Source: JBEKZQ01 sp049509675 | GTDB taxonomy: Bacteria; Planctomycetota; Planctomycetia; Pirellulales; Thermoguttaceae | Reading direction: 5' to 3' | Length of the DNA stretch: 17,775 bases | NCBI GenBank assembly: GCA_049509675.1 | Contig: JBEKZQ010000133.1 | Span: 1 to 17,775, forward strand | Shown: piece by piece, positions 1 to 7,470 of the stretch | How the letters are laid out: every line of letters starts with the position of its first letter | Numbering within the stretch: position 1 is the first letter of the stretch | The notes under the pieces: model-generated | Database searches by the model: none | What the model was told of the DNA's origin: nothing | The model's input: the letters and a program-made list of their open reading frames with translations, nothing else | Position numbers and translations under genes: made by a program

Positions 1-945
1 GTCTTCCAGGGGCGGATCTTCCACGGTCACGTCCTCGACCATGTGCTGGGCCAAAATGCGCGACAGTACCTCGGGCACCACGCTCCGCTCCACGCGGAGG
101 CGGATCCGCGGCGGCTCGGCCGAAAGCACCTCGCCGTACCGCGCCAGCCCCGCAGGCACCTGGCCGTCGCTCATCTCCAGCGAGATGATCTTCTGCCCGC
201 CGAAACGGTCGATAATGCCCGACAGCGATCCGTCGTAAATGATTCGCCCCTGGGCGATGATTACCACGCGGCGGCACAACGCGGCCACGTCTTTCATGTA
301 GTGGCTGGTGAGCAGGATCGTCACCTTGCGGACCTGTTGATACTCCCGCAGGAATGTCTGGATGTTGTGCTGGGCCACCACGTCCAGACCGATGGTCGGC
401 TCGTCGAGGAACAGCACCTCGGGCGAGTGCAGCAACGCGGCGATCAGCTCCATTTTCATCCGTTCGCCCAACGACAACTCGCGGACCGGCTGCATGAGCA
501 AGTGGCGGACGCCGAGCAAGGCGGTCAACTCGTCGCAAACGCGCTGGAACCGCTCCGGCTCGATCCGATAGATGTGCTGGTGCAGGCGGAACGATTCGGC
601 GGCGGGCAAGTCCCACCACAGTTGATTCTTCTGCCCCATCACCAGGGCGAAGCGGCGGCGATAGGCGTTTTCGCGCTGCCAGGGCACGTGTCCCAGCACC
701 CGGGCCGCGCCGGAAGTGGGCGTAATCACCCCGGAGAGCAGCTTGAGGGTGGTCGTTTTCCCGGCGCCGTTGGGCCCCAGAAAAGCCACAAACTCACCCT
801 CCGCAACGGTCAGATCGATGCCGCGGACGGCCTCCACGATGCGATAGGTGCGACGAAACAGCCCCCGCAACGAGGCTGACAGTCCTTCCCGTTTCTGATA
901 CACGCGGTAGGACTTCGCCAGTCCCTGGATCTCGATAACGGCCAT
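1..945 (-). CDS. ABC-2 type transporter ATP-binding protein (C-terminus off the window)
   Basis: This is the ATP-hydrolysing subunit of an ABC exporter, acting on the inner face of the cytoplasmic membrane; the substrate is unknown. The visible 315 residues begin MAVIEIQGLAKSYRVYQ. Walker A is GPNGAGKTT at about 57-65. The signature is a variant, LSLGERMKMEL at about 157-167, with LSLGE in place of LSGGQ. Walker B is VLFLDEPTIGLD at about 177-188 and the switch histidine lies in LLTSHYMKD at about 211-219. The LSLGE signature, the extended N-terminus with an RGLFRR stretch before the first strand, and the long tail after the H-loop fit the COG4586-type branch of ABC-2 ATPases. Partner permeases would be expected beyond the left edge. 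The ATG at 943-945 has no clear Shine-Dalgarno and sits just below a TATAAT box. The reading frame is open to base 1, so the stop codon is outside the window. The family call is firm; the transported molecule cannot be inferred. Confidence 0.93.
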   Translation of the reverse strand, partial: MAVIEIQGLAKSYRVYQKREGLSASLRGLFRRTYRIVEAVRGIDLTVAEGEFVAFLGPNGAGKTTTLKLLSGVITPTSGAARVLGHVPWQRENAYRRRFALVMGQKNQLWWDLPAAESFRLHQHIYRIEPERFQRVCDELTALLGVRHLLMQPVRELSLGERMKMELIAALLHSPEVLFLDEPTIGLDVVAQHNIQTFLREYQQVRKVTILLTSHYMKDVAALCRRVVIIAQGRIIYDGSLSGIIDRFGGQKIISLEMSDGQVPAGLARYGEVLSAEPPRIRLRVERSVVPEVLSRILAQHMVEDVTVEDPPLED

Positions 946-954
946 GATGATTTC

Positions 955-960
955 ATTATA
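955..960 (-). promoter_or_regulatory. Putative -10 box (TATAAT) for the ABC ATPase gene
   Basis: The minus strand reads a perfect TATAAT ending 9 nt upstream of the ATG at 945. Transcription starting about 7 nt downstream of the box would leave a leader of only a few bases, so the message may be leaderless. No convincing -35 is present; the best match is TTTCCC near 979-984. A perfect dyad AAGACGGGCGTCTT at 983-996 lies just upstream and could be an operator, but this is only a pattern. Confidence 0.4.
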
Positions 961-1095
961 ACTTCCGCTTGGCGGCGGGGGAAAGACGGGCGTCTTAACC
1001 GAAAGGATTCACTGCGTTGGGGTTTGTCCGCTCCGTTGGCTCGCGCTCTTGTTTCGTCTTAAGTCCCGGCGGGGGCGGGTGCGGCCCACTTCGCC

Positions 1096-1124
1096 TTGAC
1101 CGTGGGGCGGGAAAACACTATTGT
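1096..1124 (+). promoter_or_regulatory. Putative sigma70-type promoter of the FlgI-like gene
   Basis: TTGACC at 1096-1101 and TATTGT at 1119-1124 are separated by 17 nt. This is a good vegetative promoter arrangement, about 90 nt upstream of the ATG at 1213. The implied leader contains a small hairpin (CCGGCA at 1155-1160 pairing with TGCCGG at 1165-1170). The call rests only on similarity to the consensus. Confidence 0.45.
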
Positions 1125-1212
1125 TCCGCTGCGCATGTCTATTTCCCGTCCGGGCCGGCACGGATGCCGGTCCGACTTTTCTCCTCCAAGAGCCTTGCGG
1201 GTGCATGGAAGC

Positions 1213-2970
1213 ATGAGACGTCGTCAAGTCCTCTTATGGTCCGTGGCGGCGATGCTAAGCGGCTGTTCGTACTGGAGCGGGCTGTCGGGCAACGCCAAAC
1301 CTCCCAAAGACGCCGACCCGACCACCGAGAGCCATGTCCGCCTGGTCGGCGACGTGGCCGATTCGGCCGGGGTCTATCCGGTCAAGATCGAAGCGGTGGG
1401 GCTGGTCAGCGGGCTCAATGGCACGGGCAGCGACCCCGAGCCGTCCAACTATCGCTCGATGTTGCTGACCGACATGCAGCGCCGCGGCGTTCCCAATCCC
1501 AACGCGGTGTTGGCCTCCCGCAACACGGCCTTGGTGCTGGTGCGGGGCATCTTGCGGCCGGGCATTCAGAAGGGCGATCCGTTCGACGTGGAGGTGCGCA
1601 TTCCGGGCCGCAGCGAAACGATCAGCTTGCGCGGCGGCTACCTGTTGGAAACGCGGCTTACCGACATGGCCGTGCTGGACGACGGCCGGCTGCACGACGG
1701 CCGGCCGCGCGGATTGGCCAAGGGCCCCGTGTTGGTCGATCCCTCGGCCAGCGACAAGAACAACAAGGTGCTGTTGGGACGCGGCCGGGTGCTGCGGGGC
1801 GGCGTGGCCCTGGAATCGCGCTCGCTGGGCCTGATACTGAAGTCGGGCCACCAGAGCGTGCGGACCAGCGCCCAGGTTGCGGAGAGCGTGAACCGCCGCT
1901 TCCATCTCTTCCAACGGGGCCTGCAAGTCGGCGTGGCCAAGGCCAAGACGCACGAATACGTGGAACTGATCATCCACCCCCGCTACAAGGAGAACATCGA
2001 ACGCTACATGCACGTGCTCCGCGCGGTGGCGATCCAGGAATCGGCCTCCGAGACCAGCCAGCGGATCGCGGAGCTGGCCAAGAAGCTGCGCGAGCCCTCG
2101 ACGGCGGCCTCGGCCGCGGTGCAATTGGAGGCCATCGGCACGCCCGGCATCGACGCCCTGCTGACCGGCATCGCCCAGCAGAATCCGGAAGTGCGTTTCT
2201 ACGCGGCCGAGGCCCTGGCGTACCTGGACCGCCGCGAAGCGGCCGAGCCCTTGGCCGACGCCGCCCGCCACGAGCCGGCATTTCGCGTCTTCGCCCTGAC
2301 GGCCCTGAGCATCATGAGCGATTTCGCCGCCTACGAGCAACTCCGCGATCTGCTCGCGGTGCCCAGTGCCGAGACCCGCTACGGCGCGTTCCGCGCCATG
2401 TGCGCGTTGAATCCGGACGACGCCCTGGTGAAGGGCGAGAACCTGGGCGGATTCAGTTATCACGTCCTGGACACCCCCGGCGCCGCCATGGTACACGTTA
2501 CCAGGAATCGCCGCGCGGAAATCGTCCTTTTCGGACAACAACAGCGGCTGCTCACCCCGCTGGCCGTCAATGCCGGCCCGATCATGGTCACCAGCACAGG
2601 GCCGGAGGAGATCTCGGTCAGCAAATTCACCACCGGCGAGCCGGACCAGAAGCGGGCCGTCTCGACCAAGGTGGACGACGTGATCCGAGCGATTGTCGAG
2701 TTGGGCGGCGCCTATCCGGACGTGGTGCAGGCCCTGCAGGAAGCCAAGGCCGCCGGCGCGCTGGAGGCCCGCTTCGAGGTCGAAGCCCTGCCGGAAGCCG
2801 GTCGCACCTACGATCGAACCGCCCATCACGAGGGGGATGGCGATTCGTCCATTGGGCTGACGGAGGGCGAGAAATCCACCGCGTCGGGTGGTGAGTCGAA
2901 GGACGATGCGGCCGCCGACAAGCCAGCGCAGCCTGCCAAGGGCTTCTTTGCTAGAATGTTTGGGGAGTAG
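1213..2970 (+). CDS. FlgI-like (flagellar P-ring family) lipoprotein with inserted HEAT repeats
   Basis: This 585-residue envelope protein starts MRRRQVLLWSVAAMLSGC, a lipoprotein signal with lipobox LSGC (Cys18). The ORF extends upstream to a TTG at 1096, but the ATG at 1213 is preferred because it puts the signal peptide at the N-terminus; the Shine-Dalgarno is weak (GGAAGC). Residues about 55-290 resemble the N-terminal part of FlgI, including VGLVSGLNGTGSDP at 62-75. Residues about 299-405 form a helical block resembling HEAT repeats (QQNPEVRFYAAEALAYL). After it the FlgI pattern resumes: RRAEIVLFG...LTPLAVNAG, then the terminal TKVDDVIRAIVELGGAYPDV...EAKAAGALEARFEV. A charged tail ends AKGFFARMFGE. 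FlgI normally is a non-lipidated periplasmic protein of about 365 residues forming the P-ring. Here no flagellar gene is nearby, the protein is lipidated and the HEAT block is extra, so a role other than flagellar assembly is plausible. Family membership is strong; function is uncertain. Confidence 0.82.
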   Translation: MRRRQVLLWSVAAMLSGCSYWSGLSGNAKPPKDADPTTESHVRLVGDVADSAGVYPVKIEAVGLVSGLNGTGSDPEPSNYRSMLLTDMQRRGVPNPNAVLASRNTALVLVRGILRPGIQKGDPFDVEVRIPGRSETISLRGGYLLETRLTDMAVLDDGRLHDGRPRGLAKGPVLVDPSASDKNNKVLLGRGRVLRGGVALESRSLGLILKSGHQSVRTSAQVAESVNRRFHLFQRGLQVGVAKAKTHEYVELIIHPRYKENIERYMHVLRAVAIQESASETSQRIAELAKKLREPSTAASAAVQLEAIGTPGIDALLTGIAQQNPEVRFYAAEALAYLDRREAAEPLADAARHEPAFRVFALTALSIMSDFAAYEQLRDLLAVPSAETRYGAFRAMCALNPDDALVKGENLGGFSYHVLDTPGAAMVHVTRNRRAEIVLFGQQQRLLTPLAVNAGPIMVTSTGPEEISVSKFTTGEPDQKRAVSTKVDDVIRAIVELGGAYPDVVQALQEAKAAGALEARFEVEALPEAGRTYDRTAHHEGDGDSSIGLTEGEKSTASGGESKDDAAADKPAQPAKGFFARMFGE

Positions 2971-3091
2971 AGTTTTCAGTTTTCAGTTTTCAGTTTTCAG
3001 TTTTCAGTTTTCAGTTTTCAGTTTTCAGTTTTCAGTTTTCAGTTTTCAGTTTTCAGTTTTCAGTTTACAGTGTTCAGTTTACAGTTTACAG
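2971..3091. repeat. Heptanucleotide tandem array (AGTTTTC)n between the FlgI-like gene and smc
   Basis: The array starts immediately after the TAG stop at 2968-2970. It runs as perfect AGTTTTC units to about 3066 (about 13.7 copies), then as about 3.5 degenerate units (AGTTTAC, AGTGTTC) to 3091. It ends 42 nt before the smc ATG. A short stretch of the second repeat family (GAACTCTCGACCCTCGACTCC, about 3104-3124) separates it from smc. Because the unit is 7 bp, copy-number changes would alter spacing upstream of smc. Peptides read through it are repeats, not a gene. Confidence 0.95.
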
Positions 3092-3132
3092 CCCCACCGC
3101 TCTGAACTCTCGACCCTCGACTCCTTCCCCTC

Positions 3133-6100
3133 ATGTTCAAGGCGCTGGAACTCGCCGGCTTCAAGAGTTTTGCCGATCGCACCCGGTTCGAGTTTCCGCC
3201 GGGCATCACGGTCGTGGTCGGTCCGAACGGCTCCGGCAAATCGAACATCGTCGACTCGATCAAGTGGGTTCTGGGCGAGCAGAGCGTCAAGAGTCTGCGC
3301 GGTCGCGAGATGGCCGACGTGATCTTCAACGGTTCGCCCACCCGGCGGGGCATGAACTCGGCCGAAATCACGCTCACCTTCGACAACTCCAAGCACCTGC
3401 TGGCCATCGACGCCCCGGAGGTCCACATTACCCGCCGCGTGTATCGCAGCGGCGAAGGCGAGTACCTGATCAATCGCAATCCGTGCCGGCTGCGCGACAT
3501 CCGCGACCTCTTGAGCGGCACGGGCCTGGGGACGCAGGCCTACAGCGTCATCGAGCAAGGCAAGGTCGACGTCCTGTTGCAGTCATCGGCCCGCGATCGC
3601 CGCGTCATCTTTGAAGAGGCGGCCGGGATCAGCCGCTTCAAGCTCAAGAAGATCGAGGCCCTGCGGCGGCTGGAGCGGGTGGATCAGAACCTGTTGCGGC
3701 TGGCGGACATTGTCGACGAGGTTGACAGCCGCTTGCGGGGCGTGCGCGCCCAGGCCGGCAAGGCCCGGCGTTACCGAGAGTATACCGATCGGCTGCAGGA
3801 GCTGCGGACCCAGGTGGGGCTGGTGGATTGGCGGCGTCTGAGCGCCCGGCTGGCCGAGTTCGACGGCGCAGTCCGCACGCTGGCCGCCCAGCGCGACGCG
3901 GCTGCGGCGGAAGCCGAAGCGAGCGAGGCGCGCCTGCTGGAAGTCGACCTCGAAAGCAGCCAACTCACCGAGGCGGTCCGCCGGAGCGAGGCCCAGATCG
4001 CCGGCTATCGGGAGCGCATTGCCGCCCGGGAGTCGGCCATCGAGCACCAGCGCAATCGCGGCCGGGATCTGGAACAGGAAATCGCCCGCTTGCGCCGCCA
4101 GGTGCTCTCGCTGAGCGTCCGGGCCGACGACTTCGAGCAGCAATGGCAGGACACGGTCGCGGCGGTGCAGGCCGCCGAGGAGCATCATGGGACGGTCGCC
4201 CAACGCATGGTCGAAGGCCAGCGGACACTGACCGCGCTGGTGGCGCGGCTGGACGAGCATCGCCGCGAGAACGAGCAGCGCCGCTCGGCCTACTTGGAGC
4301 AGATGCGGCTGGCCGCCGTGGTCGGCAACGAGATCGGCGGCCTGGAGAGCGAGTCCTCGGCCACGGCGGCGGCACAGCAGAAAAGCCTGGCGCACAAGAG
4401 CGAATTGGACGGCCAGATCGCCGCCCTGGCCGCCGACTTGGAGCAACTTCGCACCCAGCGCGAACAGTTGGCGCGGAGCGTGGACCGGCAGGAAGAGGGC
4501 CTGGCCGCGGCCAAGGAGCAGCTTGCCCAGCGACAGCGCCAACGGGCGGCGCGGCAGGAGGATCTGGCCGAACTGCGGCAGCGACACAGCGCGGCCGCCG
4601 AACGGGCCGCCGTGCTGGAAGAACTCCAGCGGCGGCAGGAAGGCCTTTCCGCGGGCGTGAAAGAAGTGTTGGCCCAGGCGGCGGCGGGAAACAGCGGTCC
4701 GCTGGCCGCCGTACTGGGGCTGGTGGCCGACCTGTTCCAGGTCAGTGTGGAAACGGCGCCGCTGGTGGAAGTGGCGCTGGGCCAGGCAGCCCAACACGTC
4801 GTGGCCCTGCCCGAGCGCGAACTGCTCGATTTCCTCCGCGATCATTCGCAGCGTTTTGCCGGCCGCGTTGGGTTCCTGTGGCTGGACGAGCAGGCGCCGG
4901 CGTCGTCGCCGCCCGGCGCGGACCTGGAGGGCCGCCCCGGCGTGCTGGGCCGGGCCGACCGCTTCATCGAAACCCAGCCCCGCTTCGTCCCCTTGGCCGC
5001 CCGCCTGCTGGGCCAAACCTGGATTGTGGAAAAGCTCGCGCACGCGCTGGAGCTGGCGCGGGGACTGTCCCAATTTTCGTTCGGCGATCGCTTGCGATCG
5101 CAGGAAAATGGGACTGTCCCCTTTGCAAGTGCCACCGCTATTCCCGCGCCCGGTTTACGCTTCGTCACCCTGGCCGGAGAGCTTTTGGAGGCCGACGGCA
5201 CGCTGGTCGTCGGTCCCCGCCAGGCCGTCACCGGGCTGATCTCACGCCGCAGCCAGTTGCGGGCCCTGCAAAACCAGTTGCTCGAATTGCAGGCGCGGAT
5301 CGACCAGGGCCAGGCCGAGATCGATCGGTTGTTCTTCGAGATCGGCCATCACCAGGAGCAGGTGCAGTGCTCCACGGCCGAACATCGCCAGGCGGCCGAC
5401 GCGCTGGCCGAGCATCGCTTGAAAATTGGCGCCGTCGAGGAGCGGCGGGCCCAGTTCATCCGGCAGCGCACCGCCCTGGATGCCGAACTCCGCGCCGCGG
5501 CCGAAGAGCATGACGAGGCCCTGACCAAGCTGTCGGCGGCCCGGGCCCGGCGGACTCAACTCGAAACGGCACTGGCCGACATGGAAAGCGACCTTTCCAC
5601 CCTGAACGAGCGGATGGCGAGGCTGGAGGCGCAGCGCCAGGCCGGCGACCGCGAGACCACCGAGACCAAGGTCGAGTTGGCCAAGAGCGAGGAGCGGCTG
5701 CGCAGTCTCCGCGCCCACCTGCGGCAGTTCGAGGCGGGCCGGCAAGAGCGCGGCCGCGCCATCGCCGACGGCCGCCAACAATTGGCCGAGACCATCGCCC
5801 GGGCCGAGGCCGCCCAGTGGAGCGTTTTGGGGGCCGAATCGGAGATCGCCGAGTTGTATCTCTGTAAGGAGGTTCTTGCCGCCGCGGCCGTCGAGCAGAA
5901 CAGCCAGCGCGAATCGCTGCAGCGGCAGCGCGTGGAGTTGACGGCCGAGTCGCAGCGGGTCCGCGGCCGGATCCGCAAGGTCGAAGAGGCGATTCACGGT
6001 CAGGAGCTGGCCGCCACCGAGGTGCGCCACCAGCGCGACGACCTGGCCGCCCGGCTCCGCGAGGATTACGGCATCGAATTGGCCGAGCTGGAACACGAGC

Positions 6101-6837
6101 CCAGTGGCGAGGAACAACTGCAACGAACCGAAGTGCAGCAGGAAATCGACGAGTTGCGGCAGAAGATCAACAACCTGGGCAACGTCAACCTGGAAGCGTT
6201 GGAAGAACTCGATAACCTGGAAAGCCGGCACAAAACCCTTTCCGACCAGCACCACGACCTGGTCAGTGCCAAGACTTCGCTGGAAAAGATCATCGAAAAG
6301 ATCAACGCCGACAGCCGGCGGCTCTTTGCCGAAACCCTCGAGACCGTCAAGGGGCATTTTCAAAAACTCTTCCGGGACCTCTTTGGCGGCGGGCACGGCG
6401 ACATCGTGCTCGAAGAAGGTGTCGATATCCTGGAAAGCGGCATCGAGATCGTGGCCCGCCCGCCGGGCAAGGAGCCGCGCAGCATCTCCCTGCTCAGCGG
6501 TGGCGAAAAGACCTTGACCTGCGTGGCCTTGCTGCTGGCCATTTTTCGCAGCAAGCCCAGTCCGTTCTGTGTTTTGGACGAGGTGGACGCCGCCCTGGAC
6601 GAGGCCAACATCGATCGGTTCACCAAGGTGTTGCGCGACTTTTTGGCCTGGACGCAGTTTGTGATCGTCACGCATTCCAAGAAGACCATGACCTGTGCCA
6701 CGACGATCTACGGCGTGACGATGCAGGAGTCGGGCGTATCGAAGCAGGTGTCGGTCCGCTTCGAGGACGTCAGCGACGACGGCCACATCCTGCCCGAACG
6801 CCTGGAAGCGGCCAAGCAGGAACCGCAAGCAGCGTAG
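3133..6837 (+). CDS. smc: Chromosome segregation protein SMC
   Basis: SMC is the ATPase of the bacterial condensin-like SMC-ScpAB complex, which loads on and compacts DNA in the cytoplasm. All domains are present in 1234 residues. The N-terminal head has Walker A GPNGSGKS at 30-37. A first coiled coil spans about 170-510 and the hinge about 517-710. A second coiled coil follows to about 1050. The C-terminal head has signature LLSGGEK at 1120-1126 and Walker B FCVLDEVDAALDE at 1145-1157. The start at 3133 gives the canonical N-terminus MFKALELAGFKSFADRT; no Shine-Dalgarno is visible (the leader is pyrimidine-rich CTCCTTCCCCTC). scpA and scpB are not in the window. The oddity is a palindromic DNA element translated in frame inside the hinge (residues about 643-664). 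The hinge motif RFVTLAGELLEADG resumes at 676, so the insertion sits in a variable loop and the protein may still be functional. Confidence 0.97.
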   Translation: MFKALELAGFKSFADRTRFEFPPGITVVVGPNGSGKSNIVDSIKWVLGEQSVKSLRGREMADVIFNGSPTRRGMNSAEITLTFDNSKHLLAIDAPEVHITRRVYRSGEGEYLINRNPCRLRDIRDLLSGTGLGTQAYSVIEQGKVDVLLQSSARDRRVIFEEAAGISRFKLKKIEALRRLERVDQNLLRLADIVDEVDSRLRGVRAQAGKARRYREYTDRLQELRTQVGLVDWRRLSARLAEFDGAVRTLAAQRDAAAAEAEASEARLLEVDLESSQLTEAVRRSEAQIAGYRERIAARESAIEHQRNRGRDLEQEIARLRRQVLSLSVRADDFEQQWQDTVAAVQAAEEHHGTVAQRMVEGQRTLTALVARLDEHRRENEQRRSAYLEQMRLAAVVGNEIGGLESESSATAAAQQKSLAHKSELDGQIAALAADLEQLRTQREQLARSVDRQEEGLAAAKEQLAQRQRQRAARQEDLAELRQRHSAAAERAAVLEELQRRQEGLSAGVKEVLAQAAAGNSGPLAAVLGLVADLFQVSVETAPLVEVALGQAAQHVVALPERELLDFLRDHSQRFAGRVGFLWLDEQAPASSPPGADLEGRPGVLGRADRFIETQPRFVPLAARLLGQTWIVEKLAHALELARGLSQFSFGDRLRSQENGTVPFASATAIPAPGLRFVTLAGELLEADGTLVVGPRQAVTGLISRRSQLRALQNQLLELQARIDQGQAEIDRLFFEIGHHQEQVQCSTAEHRQAADALAEHRLKIGAVEERRAQFIRQRTALDAELRAAAEEHDEALTKLSAARARRTQLETALADMESDLSTLNERMARLEAQRQAGDRETTETKVELAKSEERLRSLRAHLRQFEAGRQERGRAIADGRQQLAETIARAEAAQWSVLGAESEIAELYLCKEVLAAAAVEQNSQRESLQRQRVELTAESQRVRGRIRKVEEAIHGQELAATEVRHQRDDLAARLREDYGIELAELEHEPSGEEQLQRTEVQQEIDELRQKINNLGNVNLEALEELDNLESRHKTLSDQHHDLVSAKTSLEKIIEKINADSRRLFAETLETVKGHFQKLFRDLFGGGHGDIVLEEGVDILESGIEIVARPPGKEPRSISLLSGGEKTLTCVALLLAIFRSKPSPFCVLDEVDAALDEANIDRFTKVLRDFLAWTQFVIVTHSKKTMTCATTIYGVTMQESGVSKQVSVRFEDVSDDGHILPERLEAAKQEPQAA
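5060..5121. repeat. Palindromic element inserted in frame in the smc hinge
   Basis: A nested palindrome lies inside smc. The outer arms are GGGGACTGTCCCAATTTTC (5060-5078) and GAAAATGGGACTGTCCCC (5104-5121). They are reverse complements apart from one mismatch and one extra base. Each arm also contains the self-palindrome GGGACTGTCCC. The centre holds two copies of GCGATCGC (5084-5091 and 5094-5101) separated by TT. It is read without stop codons as RGLSQFSFGDRLRSQ followed by ENGTVPF. Insertion between the conserved hinge pieces suggests a mobile REP-like or MITE-like sequence rather than native smc. Confidence 0.8.
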
Positions 6838-6853
6838 GGGGGGGGCGGGGGGG

Positions 6854-6908
6854 CACTGGCTTTGCCAGTGTTCTCTTGCCCGGCGCGGGTGCCACGGGCT
6901 TGCCCGTG
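6854..6908. repeat. Two perfect hairpins downstream of smc
   Basis: CACTGGC-TTT-GCCAGTG (6854-6870) and CACGGGC-TT-GCCCGTG (6893-6908) are two perfect 7-bp stems 22 nt apart. They follow a G9-C-G7 tract (6837-6853) that starts in the smc stop codon. No T-run follows either stem, so a REP-like pair is as likely as a terminator. The rest of the gap to 7059 holds no supported gene; ORFs through it look like chance frames in GC-rich DNA. Confidence 0.75.
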
Positions 6909-7059
6909 CTCGTCGGAACGGCTCTTGGGGCCAAGCAATGCGGTTCCCGCCGTACGAATGGATTCCATGTTCGGCGAGCAGCGCGCGGAGACGTTTCCGG
7001 CGGCACGTCGCCGCAAGAACCGACAGGGAAAGCACTGGCAAGCCTGCACCCGGCGACCC

Positions 7060-7338
7060 TCACGGGCCGATGCTCTCGGGGTTGCGGGCGAGGAAATCGC
7101 GCGGACCGCGCGTGGTGTAGTAGGGATAAGTTTGCGCGCCGACGGGAGGCCCGGCAGGGCCGCTGTCGACGGCCGGCCCGTGCGCGGCCACGGCACCGGG
7201 CACCACGCTGCCCGGTCCTGAACGTTCGCCCGGCCCGGCGACTACGTTATTGCCGCTGTTATGACAGCCGTCACAACAGCATCCCGCCAAGACGGCCAAC
7301 AGGCTCACGGCCGCGAACCCGAAAAGGATGTGTTTCAT
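7060..7338 (-). CDS. Small lipoprotein with C-terminal PYYTTRGPRDFL...SIGP motif
   Basis: This 92-residue predicted lipoprotein begins MKHILFGFAAVSLLAVLAGC, with lipobox LAGC; the acylated cysteine would be Cys20. It is followed directly by CCDGC, a cysteine cluster unusual right after the lipidation site. The middle is rich in Gly, Pro and Ala (residues about 30-65), with low complexity. The end, YPYYTTRGPRDFLARNPESIGP split around position 80, looks like a conserved tail; I recall similar tails on short planctomycete proteins but cannot confirm it here. The start is supported by AAAGGAAG (plus coordinates 7347-7354), 8 nt upstream. The gene stands alone, tail-to-tail with smc and 237 nt downstream of the rseP stop on the same strand. 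The function is unknown; it is probably anchored in a membrane. The signal peptide and Shine-Dalgarno make it a convincing gene despite its size. Confidence 0.82.
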   Translation of the reverse strand: MKHILFGFAAVSLLAVLAGCCCDGCHNSGNNVVAGPGERSGPGSVVPGAVAAHGPAVDSGPAGPPVGAQTYPYYTTRGPRDFLARNPESIGP

Positions 7339-7470
7339 CTCGGACGCTTCCTTTGTAAGAGACGACTCCTGAGAAAAGCATCGGCCGATCCGGTCGGCAA
7401 AGTCCAGAAAATCGGCAAAACCGCGCTGGCCGGCAAGGTTTGCCAGAAACGCGGCAAGATGGGTAGGGGA

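Noticed and set aside
43..879. A long plus-strand frame opposite the ABC ATPase
   Set aside because: The minus strand has Walker A, signature and Walker B motifs in order; the plus-strand translation is His/Gln/Arg-rich shadow sequence.
2971..3091. CRISPR array
   Set aside because: Units are 7 bp and contiguous with no spacers, and no cas genes are present.
2888..3322. A plus-strand frame encoding SVFSFQFSVFSFQFS repeats
   Set aside because: The peptide is the direct translation of the AGTTTTC array and runs into out-of-frame smc, so it is not a gene.
5084..5101. GCGATCGC octamers as cyanobacterial HIP1 and hence a cyanobacterial origin
   Set aside because: They occur only as a pair at the centre of one palindrome, and gene content does not suggest a cyanobacterium.
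6854..6908. Rho-independent terminator after smc
   Set aside because: The stems lack a following T-run; they fit repeat hairpins better, although a role in RNA 3' end protection is possible.
3583..7041. Long minus-strand frames opposite smc
   Set aside because: They mirror the SMC coding pattern (codon-position GC bias) and show no recognisable domains.
6862..7221. Plus-strand small protein between smc and the lipoprotein
   Set aside because: It overlaps the hairpins and the antisense of the lipoprotein, has no Shine-Dalgarno, and has an Arg/Ala-rich composition typical of chance frames.
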